NCBI GenBank assembly: GCA_032353305.1 | Contig: JAUCNG010397478.1 | Span: forward strand, 1 to 10,653 | Direction of reading: 5' to 3' | Origin: Cephalothrix spiralis | Lineage: Eukaryota; Nemertea; Palaeonemertea; Archinemertea; Cephalotrichidae | Length of the DNA: 10,653 bases | Shown here: positions 1 through 8,498 of the stretch, piece after piece | How the letters are laid out: each line of letters begins with the position of its first letter | Numbering within the stretch: the stretch's first letter is position 1 | Position numbers and translations under genes: made by a program | Notes under the pieces: model-generated | Seen by the model: only the letters and a program-made list of their open reading frames with translations | Told to the model about the DNA's origin: nothing | The model's database searches: none

Positions 1-834
1 ATCATTTGGAGGAAACTTAGATGCGTCATAATCGACAGAATAGGCAGATGGTTGGCCATTTTCGGCTAAATGAGTTGAAAAGGGTCTATCACTATCAGGA
101 TGTGACCATTTAGAAGGCTGCATGGTATGATGGTCACGTGTAGGTATTATAGAACAGTCATTTTGGCTATGATCACTGGGGTGAATTACTACTTTTGGTG
201 TAGTTTCATCCTGTAATTGCTTATTTAATTGTTCATTCATAGAATCTAATGGGATCTGCATACTTGGACGTTCTTCGCCAATTGACAAAACACCGTCAAA
301 ACCATAGGCGGAACTTGTTTGGCATCCAATATCATGTCCCATATCATATCCATGTGTACGCATAGACATAGGCATATGATTATTAGAAGAATTGTGTAGA
401 TGTAGTTCTTGTTTAGCTATAGTAATATCATGTCCCCCAACGGTTTCTGATAACGAAAGATAGTCTTTTTCCAACTTATTCAAACGATTTAAAGTTGAGT
501 ATACGGAACTATCTGTTGGAGACCATTTAGGTAGCCTGTCTAAATCATGTGCACCATATTCAGGCAAGGCTTTCTGTTGGTCCATGACTTGTAAAATGTA
601 TAAAATGTCTTCAACAGTTTTGGGTTTTCCCTGTCTTTTTTTATGACAGTCATGGCCATCAAATAATTTCATTAAATCATCGTTTATGTTGTCAAATAAA
701 ATAGCCTTTGCTATTTTAAGTTCATCATGGTCATAAAAATCACTAATAGTATCTTTGATAGAGGTAATGTCAACTGACTTCATGTAATGGGTAATGTAAC
801 AAAGAATATTATCAATAAACAACTTGTTCGTCAT
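1..834 (-). CDS. Partial ORF, tentative transposon-associated (ORF1-like) protein
   Basis: Read on the minus strand, an ATG at 834-832 opens a frame of 278 codons with no stop that leaves the window at base 1; an in-frame TAA lies at 858-856. The start MTNKLFIDNILCYITHYM has an A at -3; a second in-frame ATG is at 783-781. Residues 1-75 or so look helical and hydrophobic-polar (FDNINDDLMKLFDGHDCHKK, then VEDILYILQVMDQ). A LPKWSPTDSSVYSTLNRLNKLEKD stretch follows in two parts (LPKWSPTDSSVY and TLNRLNKLEKD), the latter possibly a short coiled coil, then a long polar His/Asp/Ser-rich region with no recognised fold. The order (short helical domain, 'LP.W.P' linker, coiled coil, polar tail) recalls predicted proteins repeated many times in bivalve and cnidarian genomes beside reverse-transcriptase elements. 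That match is from memory and unproven. It could instead be a lineage-specific host gene. The long open frame is direct evidence for coding. Confidence 0.55.
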   Translation of the reverse strand, partial: MTNKLFIDNILCYITHYMKSVDITSIKDTISDFYDHDELKIAKAILFDNINDDLMKLFDGHDCHKKRQGKPKTVEDILYILQVMDQQKALPEYGAHDLDRLPKWSPTDSSVYSTLNRLNKLEKDYLSLSETVGGHDITIAKQELHLHNSSNNHMPMSMRTHGYDMGHDIGCQTSSAYGFDGVLSIGEERPSMQIPLDSMNEQLNKQLQDETTPKVVIHPSDHSQNDCSIIPTRDHHTMQPSKWSHPDSDRPFSTHLAENGQPSAYSVDYDASKFPPND

Positions 835-858
835 ATTGATTTTATGCAAACTATATTA

Positions 859-1302
859 TCAAGTATTTCATCAATAAAGATGTACAGTACCTTATTTGAC
901 ACAATAATCCGAAAACTATTACTTAATCCTGCACAGATTGCACAAATTAGACCAAATTTTAAATTATTTGGAAGAGCGACCGTTTGAAAACGTCCGCCAT
1001 TTTTGTCGATCAATATTGTCGATTTATACATGTAGTACGTACTCAAATGTTTTGCCACACACCCACCAAATAGTAATTTACTAATTTTTCAGTATTTTTT
1101 CGTCATCCACCAATTTTTTTTGTGTGCGCGGTGGAAAAATTTGACAAAAAGTTTTGCGGCGCCTATTATGAAATTTTGATCTAATTTTCAAACGTATTTT
1201 TCAAAAGTATTATTAAATATTTCCCATCTATATAATGGTTTTCAGCATCAAATCGCTAAAGGTCAGAATTTTTCTAATTTATTCATACAAAATAAAATAA
1301 AC
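859..1302. other. Gene-free AT-rich stretch
   Basis: This lies between the minus-strand ORF start and the inverted-repeat element. It holds no convincing exon: the short plus and minus frames here are small and unrelated to the neighbours. The TLR leader exon and the shared flank block that precede copies 2 and 3 were searched for by eye and not found here. A small imperfect hairpin (TCCACC...GGTGGA, about 1105-1135) is the only local structure seen. Confidence 0.5.
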
Positions 1303-1611
1303 TTTAAAGCAGCATTTCGGCTTAGTAATCTTCGGGAACAAGGTTGCATATAGAGCTCAAGTTGGTACCATTTTAACCAGGGTTAAAAGAGTTTTGGCCA
1401 TGGTGTGTTTATACATTAAAGAGCTTCTACTCATATCTGACTAGTCTGGACCTTTGTGTCGGAGTGTTTGTTAGGTTGATGGCTATGTATCTCTGCATAT
1501 AAAAAGTTACCTCTCTAGCATAACTATGGGCGTGTGTGTCTTGCCCGCACGTCCGTAATAAGCATTACAACATTGTTCCCGAAGTTAACTAAACCAAAAT
1601 GCTGCTTTAAA
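1303..1611. mobile_element. MITE-like element with 39-bp terminal inverted repeats
   Basis: Bases 1303-1341 and the reverse complement of 1573-1611 match at 35 of 39 positions, beginning TTTAAAGCAGCATTT and ending TTCGGGAACAA. The element is about 309 bp, has no ORF and lies directly upstream of TLR copy 1, in what would be its intron. Both ends carry TTTAAA. This is compatible with a TTAA target-site duplication (1304-1307 and 1607-1610), as made by piggyBac-type transposases, or with a TA duplication, but TTTAAA may be part of the inverted repeat itself, so the superfamily is uncertain. No transposase is present, so it would be non-autonomous. Confidence 0.75.
1371..1388. repeat. Short perfect palindrome inside the MITE-like element
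   Basis: TTTTAACC and GGTTAAAA flank the dinucleotide AG, giving a perfect 8-bp inverted repeat. It sits about 30 bp inside the left terminal repeat. It may be a subterminal transposase-binding or hairpin site, which is inference; the palindrome itself is read directly. Confidence 0.5.
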
Positions 1612-1701
1612 TTACCGTATCAATTATAAAACAAATGTTTGTGTTAATTTTGTCGAATTTTGTGACAGTAGTCTTTAAATGCTGTCAAATTGATTTTATA
1701 A

Positions 1702-1713
1702 TTATTGTTTCAG
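1702..1713 (+). promoter_or_regulatory. Splice acceptor of TLR copy 1 long exon
   Basis: TTATTGTTTCAG precedes C GAC CAA TGG. The same TTTCAG plus CGACCAAT junction occurs at 5822-5827, 10025-10030 and 10265-10270, which fixes the exon start in every copy. The exon opens with one base completing a phenylalanine codon (TT from the leader exon plus C). Confidence 0.85.
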
Positions 1714-4138
1714 CGACCAATGGGACAATGGCGTATATGCTGACTGTAACGCTCATGAATTTGACGAAATCCCAAAGATTCCCGCACACTTTAAAGGACA
1801 ACCCATCATAGCCATTGATTTGAGCTACAACAATATTACTGAAGTCAAGAACAATTCGTTTATCCTGAATCCAAGTCTCCGAATATTGATTCTGTCAAAC
1901 AATCCTGTTCTACGAATCGAGCTCGAGTCATTCAAACCAATACAGAATCTCCAACAACTGGAGTTCGACAATGTAACAAACTTTATTAACGCAGATTTCA
2001 ATGTTTTTCGAAATTTGAGAATTTCTAAATTATCAATGCGAGAAATTCTAGGAGATCAGCTCAGAAAATTCAAATTTCTTGGATGTTTTCCAACATTAAA
2101 GTCACTGGTTACTGATGGGAAAACCTTTCATTCAATGACTGCAAATGATTTCTTCAACAAGAAGTTACGTGAAATTGATTTCATTGGAACAGTTCCTAAG
2201 GTAGTGAAGATGGAGAATACGACTATTACAATTACAAAATATTCATCTAGCCCAGTTGAATGTAATATAAAGTGCGAATATCTTATCCTTTATGACAAAA
2301 GTAAAAGATCTTACATAGATGCAGACTATTTCAAAAGCCTTCAAAATGTCAACATATTTAGCTACTCAATGACTGATAATAAGAAAAATGTATTAGATAT
2401 TTCAATCAACACATTTTGGAGTTTTAAGGTTATTGAATTCATCGATTTGAGCAGAAATATGATTACGGACCAAACATTGAATAATTTTGAAAAAAGTTTT
2501 AATCAATCTAAAGTCGAATACATAAGTTTATCTAATAGCCTAATCTCAACAGAGACATTTGACTTTGGTTTACATACAGAATACGCGACAAGTGGTGTTA
2601 AGATGCTTAACATATCATATAATAATATTAAGTACGTGCTTGGTCTTCCTACACATCCTATCAAATTCATTTCAAGTCTCACAAGTTTAGACATTTCTCA
2701 CAATTTGGTGTTAGATGTTTTCGTATCTTATGATATAACAAAAAACTTGATAGCTTTTAATTATTCTGGAAATCCGATAATTCAAAGAAATATGGTTGTA
2801 GAATGGCCAAGCTATTCTTTGCAAGTAGTAAGATGAGATTCTCTTAATCCAAATTTTTACCCATATACATATACTATTAAATCAACCGGTTTTAACTGGT
2901 TGGGCCTAAAGGAATTTTCACTAGTAAATAATAACATTTTGCTCCAAGGGATGGATCAATGGGATAATTTCACAGATTTGCCATTCTTGGACATGTTTAA
3001 ATTGGAAAAGTTAAATATGTCCGGAAATCGGATGAACGAAATATCAAATAAGACTTTTCAGGATTGTTCTCACCTTCAAGACTTATCGCTTCGAAATATG
3101 GGGCTTACAGATAGCACCATTCTATGCCTTTCATTTCGACACAACACGAAACTGCGTAAATTTGACATGGCTCTCAACAAACTAACAACACTTCCGATTC
3201 ATATTTTTGATGGTGCTTTGAGTCTTACAGAAATCGATCTCCAAGCAAATAGTCTCCAAACTATACCAAAAGAGGTTGTTCAAGCAATGAGGAATATGAA
3301 ATTAGAAAAACTAATAATTGGCAATAATCAGAACTTCCTATGTGACTGTGATCTTCTTGATTTCCGTGATTTTGTGTCCGGCCTTCCCAGAAACGTTATC
3401 GATGACCCTTATCTACAATGCAAAGACAAGGAAAATGGCGTCACCATTTCAAACTTCACAACAACTTTTATACAATGTAATCTATACACTGTGATTTCTT
3501 TGAGCTCGGTTTCATTTGTTCTTGTTCTTACCATGATTTTAACCTTAATTTGGCATTATTGGGTTGACATTAAATGGTTTATCAGAGTCTCATGTCCAGG
3601 AAGACAGGTCAATGATGTTGTACTCGGAGATCGGACTTTCCACGCCTTTTTCTCTTATTGCGAAGAAAATGGAAGAGTTATCAACGAGATAATAAAACCG
3701 ACTCTCGAAAATGAAAAAGAAATCAAATTCCAAATATGCACTGCCGATGCTGACTTCATTCCTGGTAGAAATATTGTTGACAACATCGATGCAGCCTTTG
3801 ATAACAGTCATTGGGTTGTTCTCTTTGTATCCAATGCTTACCTAAGAAGCAAGTGGTGTAGATATGAAGTTAAACGAGCTGAGGAAAAGAGTTTCGACCT
3901 TGGAGAAAATATCGCCATTGTAGTGTTTCTTGAAACGATTGACATGAGCCAACTTACACGACCTTTGAAAAGACTGGTGAAGAGGCAAACTTACCTGGAA
4001 TGGAATGAAGGGGAGAGAAACGAGAATATTTTCTTTAAAAAACTAATGCTTAAATTAACTAAAGTTAGATCAGGTTTGAACGAACCATCCCAAGAAAGTA
4101 TAAACCAGGACGATGACGAACTCCCACTTATATTATAA
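1714..4138 (+). pseudogene. Toll-like receptor copy 1, long exon with one in-frame stop
   Basis: One frame runs from GAC at 1715 to TAA at 4136-4138 (808 codons with the final stop), interrupted once by TGA at 2834-2836. At the protein level it has the second LRRNT cysteine (YADCNAHEF), leucine-rich repeats to about 3330, a CxC LRRCT (LCDCD at 3338-3352, last Cys at 3476-3478), one membrane helix (about 3491-3556) and a cytoplasmic TIR domain (3632-4050) with box 1 FHAFFSY, box 2 DADFIPGR and box 3 region FFKKL, then an acidic tail ending LPLIL. A single CxC cluster next to the membrane fits the vertebrate-like single-cysteine-cluster TLR type. TLRs bind microbial ligands and signal through MyD88-type adaptors by TIR contacts. 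At the stop, copy 2 has TTT (Phe) before a shared Asp, so one residue is lost and the frame continues unbroken. No leader exon or promoter block was found upstream. Alternatives are an allele, a sequencing error or a truncated 373-codon LRR product. Confidence 0.85.
2834..2836 (+). other. In-frame TGA within TLR copy 1
   Basis: The codons read CAA GTA GTA AGA TGA GAT TCT, and 21 further codons lead in the same frame to the downstream open stretch. The aligned copy 2 codons read AGT TTT GAT GCT. Only this codon prevents an 808-codon exon. It may derive from TGG or another one-step neighbour, which is inference. Confidence 0.9.
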
Positions 4139-4304
4139 GAGTTACTACATGTTTTTTGTCAGCACTACTGTACACTTGAATTGTAATAGCAGACGACCAA
4201 ATGTATATATGTATTAAGAATTTGGTGTTTAAGATTGTATCTAATTTTACTTGATTTATTTATTTTTCTGACATTTTCACTTACTCGTATTCGTACGTAT
4301 GGAT

Positions 4305-4310
4305 AATAAA
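4305..4310 (+). terminator. Poly(A) signal of TLR copy 1
   Basis: AATAAA lies 167 bases after the stop codon, in a 3' flank (4139-4340) that aligns with the flank after copy 2, including the shared CATTTTCACTTA / CATTTTACTTA and CGTACGTAT stretches just before it. A TG-rich stretch follows (TTGAGGTTCAATGGTT), as expected at a cleavage region. Conservation of the hexamer in both copies supports it. Confidence 0.65.
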
Positions 4311-4856
4311 AAATCGTTGAGGTTCAATGGTTTATTCATGTATAAAATATCTCAAAAATAAAAAAAGGCGAAAACAACTCAATTTGATATCACATATAGT
4401 TTCCTTCAATTTGATAAGATTATATTTCCGACTGAAGAAGGTTCGTGCACGATCTTGTGTTTATTCCGTGTTCGTGCATTTTTCTGCTTTTCTAAATACA
4501 ACCTTGAAAATTCCAATTCAGAGAGAACAGTATATATCTTTTTATTCAATAATAAAAATCATGTTAACATTTATGGCATTTACCCAATCCCAAATCGGCA
4601 CAAAGCCATTATTATATGTTCATGGGTATTACAAAAGTAAGGAACAGTTATATCTGACACCAATGTTCATTGCTGACATTTATTGTACTTCTAGATTTTT
4701 ACTGATTATCTATCATACAAAGATAAAAATTCTTTTTATGTTATATTGTGGAACCAGCTGGTGGAACCAAAGTTTAATGAACCATTACGCCGAAGCTTTT
4801 AACAGAGCTTGTAATAGTCTTATCTTTTAGAATTAGACTTATAACATTTTTACTGG
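4311..4856. other. Intergenic stretch between copies 1 and 2
   Basis: A 167-codon frame starts at 4327, but it overlaps the 3' flank of copy 1 and the block shared with the copy 3 upstream flank, where the homologous sequence is not open, and its composition is that of translated AT-rich DNA. I treat it as chance. Apart from the shared flank block at 4434-4540, nothing else is recognised. Confidence 0.55.
4434..4540 (+). promoter_or_regulatory. Shared upstream block, candidate promoter of TLR copy 2
   Basis: This stretch aligns with 9050-9165 upstream of copy 3. Both have AAGGTTCGTG, then TTTATTC(C/T)GTGTTCGTG, TTTTCTGC and TTCAGAGAGAAC, followed by a TATA-like run (TATATAT at 4531-4537 here, TATTATATAG at 9154-9163 there). 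The order and position before each leader exon suggest a core promoter or 5' UTR carried along with the gene duplication. It is absent from the sequence upstream of copy 1. The similarity is seen; the promoter role is inferred. Confidence 0.4.
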
Positions 4857-4914
4857 ATGAAATTTGTTTTTTCGTAGTTGCGGGACTGCTATATGTTTCA
4901 AATATCTGCACTTA
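4857..4914 (+). pseudogene. Decayed TLR leader (signal-peptide) exon
   Basis: ACTGGATGAAA at 4852-4862 matches ACTGGATGAAA at the copy 2 leader start. GCGGGACTGCT resembles GCGGGGATGCT of copy 2, and TTTCAAATATCTGCACTT followed by GTAAGTAT matches the end of the copy 2 and copy 3 leaders (TTTCAGATATCTGCACTT, GTAAGTAT). The ATG at 4857 meets TAG after six codons (4875-4877), and the exon would end in the wrong phase (58 nt rather than phase 2). It therefore cannot encode a signal peptide for the downstream exon. The donor GTAAGT at 4915 is still perfect, so it might serve as a non-coding 5' exon of copy 2. Confidence 0.6.
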
Positions 4915-5006
4915 GTAAGTATACAATACTATATTTATCCATATATATTTTTTTGCAAGTTATGTATTTATAATCTTATATTGTTGGAGAGAATAAAAAA
5001 TAATTT

Positions 5007-5036
5007 CATTTTTTGCAGCTCATGTTAACTGGATGA
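5007..5036 (+). promoter_or_regulatory. Possible acceptor and minimal uORF before the copy 2 start
   Basis: CATTTTTTGCAG at 5007-5018 is a good splice acceptor 14 nt before the leader ATG at 5033. Just after it, ATG TTA ACT GGA TGA (5022-5036) is a three-sense-codon-plus-start upstream ORF whose TGA overlaps the main ATG as ATGA. If the acceptor is used, the uORF would lie in the mature 5' leader and could lower or re-initiate translation. The sequence is read directly; use in the cell is inferred. Confidence 0.35.
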
Positions 5037-5142
5037 AAATGGTCGTTTTAGGGATGTTCTTCTTGATTTTCTCAGCAATAGCGGGGATGCTGCAACGCCA
5101 GGAACATAATGGAATTGTGCATCTTTCAGACACTTGCACTTT
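5033..5142 (+). CDS. Leader exon of TLR copy 2 (signal peptide)
   Basis: ATG at 5033 gives 36 codons plus TT before the donor GTAAGT at 5143. It starts MKMVVLGMFFLIFSAIAG, a basic residue followed by a hydrophobic core typical of a signal peptide, and ends HLSDTCT, whose cysteine would be the first of the LRRNT. Joining TT to the C at 5828 makes Phe and gives CTF-DQWENGVYADC, the expected LRRNT spacing, so the phase supports this splice. The copy 3 leader has the same ending (LSDICT). A second in-frame ATG at 5039 is possible. Confidence 0.75.
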
Positions 5143-5827
5143 GTAAGTATAATGTTAGATCATAATATTACATTGAATACAATTTTTTATATGGCTGTTT
5201 TGTCTAATCTAATATCAAGCTCTATTTATGATAGGAGAAAGTTTATGTTTGAAGACATATTTCACATTTTGGTAGTTAAAGACGAATGGAGATTTATACT
5301 TTCCATAAAGTTATCAAAGTTGATGATAAATAAATTAGGAAGAACTAAAGTCGATTTTATTCACCCAGAATCGGAGAGCAAACCTCAAACATGTAGTACT
5401 ATTATCAGATATCATCTTTAATATTAGAGCAAAACATAAACCGATGTAATTTTTTATGCATTTTTTCCTAATTGTGGCACATCAGAATGTAATTTTATAC
5501 TCGATATTAAGCTGCTGTCGTAATCCATCTTTTAGCTATAGGCTCAATTATTTTTTTATCAGATTCGATCGTATAAATTTTCAGTCACAATTATTTCCAA
5601 AGAAATGACGTTTTGCCACTTATATTACAATTATTATGTGTATGGATCGAACTTCAAATCACTTGTAACAAATGCTAAACTCAATTTAATACTAATTAAA
5701 AGTTAAATGAATAAATTTAAGTTATATGATCTTATATTAATTATGATTTTTCGTATTTTCTCACGTTTGATGAATTATTTAAAAAAAAACATTGCATGCA
5801 GTCAAAATGTATTTTTGTTTGTTTCAG
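5143..5827 (+). other. Intron of TLR copy 2
   Basis: It runs from GTAAGT at 5143 to TTTCAG at 5827, 685 nt, very AT-rich. A 95-codon frame inside it (5134-5421) overlaps the leader end and has no recognisable content, so it is treated as chance. No mobile element or hairpin was noticed. Confidence 0.7.
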
Positions 5828-5931
5828 CGACCAATGGGAAAATGGCGTATACGCAGACTGTAACGCTCATGAGTTTGACGAAATTCCAAAGATTCCTGCA
5901 TACTTTAAAGGACAACCTGTCATAGCCATTG

Positions 5932-5949
5932 ATTTGAGGCTTATTTGAG
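5932..5949 (+). repeat. 7-bp direct repeat made by the frameshifting insertion
   Basis: Copy 1 and copy 3 read GATTTGAGC at this point; copy 2 reads GATTTGAG GCTT ATTTGAG C. ATTTGAG is thus present at 5932-5938 and 5943-5949 with GCTT between, a net gain of 11 bases. This pattern fits a local duplication with filler, as left by end-joining repair or by excision of a mobile element. Confidence 0.85.
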
Positions 5950-8498
5950 CTATAACAATATTACTGAAGTGAAGAACAATTCGTTTATCCTGAATCCAAA
6001 ACTCCGAATAATGATTCTGTCAAACAATCCTATCCAACAAATCGAGATCGAGTCATTCAAGCCAATTCAGAATCTCCAACAAATAGAGTTCGACAATGTA
6101 ACCAACTTTATTAACGCAGATGTTAAAGTTTTCCAAACTTTGAATATTTCTAAATTATCAATGAGAGATATCTCAGGAGATGACCATAGAAAGTTCAAAT
6201 TTCTTGGATATTTTCCAACATTGAAGTCACTGGTTACTGACGGAAAAACTTTTCACTCGATGACAGAAAATGACTTAAATAAGAACTTATGTGAACTTCA
6301 TTTCATTGAAACAGTTCCTAAGGTAGTGAAGATGGAGAAAGCGACTATAACGATTACCAAATATTCACCTATCCCTGTTGAATCCGATATAAAATGCGAA
6401 TATCTCATCGTTTATGACCAAAGTAAACGATCTAACATAGATGCAGATTATTTGAAAAGTTTTGAAAGTGCCAAAAAATTCAGCTACTCCATGACTGACA
6501 ATAAGAAAACCGTATTAGAAATTTCAAAAAATACATTTTGGAGGATTAAGAATATGAAATTTCTTGATCTTAGTAGAAATATGATAACCGAACGAGCATT
6601 GAACAATTTTACAATAAGCTTAAACCAATCTAAAATAGATAATTTGATTATTTCGGATAGCTTAATTTCATTAGAAAATATTAATAATGAATTGTATTCA
6701 GTCTTTGCTAAATGTGGTGTTAAAATGCTTAACATATCATATAACAGGATCAAGAATCATATTATAAATGATCCAGATATAATACCCAGCTTTATAAATA
6801 TTGACATATCATATAACCGGGTCATTTACTTTACTATGCACCCTAGTATTTTAAGAAATCTAAAGGTCCTAAATTTGTCAGAGAATCCATTAATTCAGAA
6901 GAACACACGTTTATCATTTCCAGCGCCTGAACTATCTGTATTTAGTTTTGATGCTGCTACTCCTAATTTCTATCCATTTACCTTAACACTTGATTTCAAA
7001 AATAATGGCTTATCTAGTTTGAAAGAAATGTCAGTTGTCAATAATAATATTTTGATGCAAGCGATAAATGGTTCAGGAAATGTCACCAATTGTCCATTTG
7101 TGGGAACAAAGAATTTGGAAAAGTTGAATATATCTGGAAATCGGATGCTAGAAATATCAGACAGGACCTTCGAGGATTCAACATCCCTGCAAGATCTATC
7201 ACTTCGAAATATGGGTCTTACAGATAACATTATTTTAAACCTTACATTTCAACGCAACAGAAAACTGCGTAAAGTTGACATGGCTCTCAACAAATTAACA
7301 ACTCTTCCGAAACATATTTTTGATGATGCTTTTAGTATAACAGAAATCAATCTCCAAGAAAATAGTCTCCAAACTATACCAAAAGAGGTTGTTCAAGCAA
7401 TGAGGAATATGAAATTAGAAAAACTAATAATTGGCAATAATCAGGGCTTCCTTTGTGGCTGTGAACTTCGCGATTTTCGTGATTTTGTGTCCAGCCTTCC
7501 ACGAGACATAATTGATGACCCTTATCTACAATGCAAAGACATGGAAGTCGGCGTCACCATTTCAAACTTCACAACAACTTTTCTACAATGTAATCTGTAC
7601 ACAGTGATTTCTTTGAGCTCGGTTTCATTTGTTCTTGTTCTTACCATGATTTTAACCTTAATTTGGCATTATTGGGTTGACATTAAATGGTTTGTCAGAA
7701 TATCTTGTCCAGGAAGGCCTGTCAATGATGTTGAACTCGGAGATCGGATTTTCCACGCCTTTTTCTCTTATTGCGAAGAAAATGGAAGAATCATCAACGA
7801 GATAATAAAGCCAACTCTCGAAAATGGAAAAGAAATCAAATTCCAAATATGCACTGCCGATGCGGACTTCATTCCTGGTAGAAGCATTGTTGACAACATC
7901 GATGCAGCCTTTGACAGCAGTCATTGGATTGTTCTCTTTGTGTCCAATGCTTACCTAAGAAGCAAGTGGTGTAGATATGAAGTCAAAAGAGCTGAGGAAA
8001 AGAGTTTCGACATCGGACAAAACATCGCCATTGTTGTGTTTCTTGAAACGATTGACATGAGCCAACTGACACGACCTTTGAAAAGACTGGTGAAGAGGCA
8101 AACTTACCTTGAATGGAATGAAGGGGAAAGAAATGAGAATCTTTTCTTTAAAAAACTAATGCTTAAATTAACTAAAGTAAGGTCAGGTTTAAAAGAACCA
8201 TCCCAAGAAAATATAGACCAAGACGACGAGGAACTCCCACTTATATTATAAGTGTTACTACATGTTTTATGTCAGTACTAGTACTTTTACTTGAATTGTA
8301 ATAGCAGAAGATCAAAGTATAATGAGACATAATCTTGATGCACAGCTTAAAGATTTAAAAAGCATATATTTGAGAGTTAAAAAATGGTAAAACCAAAAAT
8401 GTAAATACATGTATATAAGAATTGAGTGTTTAAAATTGTATCTATATTTAACTTGATTTATTTCTTTTGTGACATTTTACTTATTCGTACGTATTGAT

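Larger units (their letters stand above)
5033..8251 (+). pseudogene. Toll-like receptor copy 2, two exons, frameshifted by an 11-bp insertion
   Basis: The leader exon (5033-5142), intron (5143-5827) and long exon (5828-8251) follow the family plan. From GAC at 5829 the frame reads DQWENGVYADCNAHEF to IDLRLI and stops at TGA 5946-5948, because 11 extra bases sit at 5939-5949. From 5945 the shifted frame is open for 768 codons to TAA at 8251: LRRs, LRRCT with CxC (FLCGCEL), a membrane helix (about 7604-7670), a TIR domain (7745-8165) with FHAFFSY, DADFIPGR and FFKKL, and the acidic tail. As written, the product would be about 76 residues. Over 168 residues of TIR plus tail it differs from copy 1 at 13. 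A functional receptor would need an undetected exon in the shifted frame. Otherwise this is a very young pseudogene, a null allele or an assembly error. Confidence 0.8.

Noticed and set aside
831-1058. 75-codon minus-strand frame and a 66-codon plus-strand frame around 787-1058
   Set aside because: They overlap the better supported minus-strand ORF start in other frames and show no recognisable content.
2900-4138. Treating the second half of copy 1 as a separate gene with its own start
   Set aside because: It is in the same frame as the upstream part with only one TGA between them, and no promoter, leader or splice acceptor was seen between 2837 and 2900.
4327-4830. 167-codon plus-strand frame after TLR copy 1
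   Set aside because: It overlaps the poly(A) region and the shared upstream block; the homologous DNA after copy 2 is not open in this frame, and no domain or codon pattern supports it.
5134-5421. 95-codon frame at the start of the copy 2 intron
   Set aside because: It lies across a well-supported splice donor and inside an AT-rich intron, with no similarity to anything nearby.
5707-5925. 72-codon frame overlapping the start of the copy 2 long exon
   Set aside because: It is a shadow in another frame, crossing the splice acceptor conserved in all copies.
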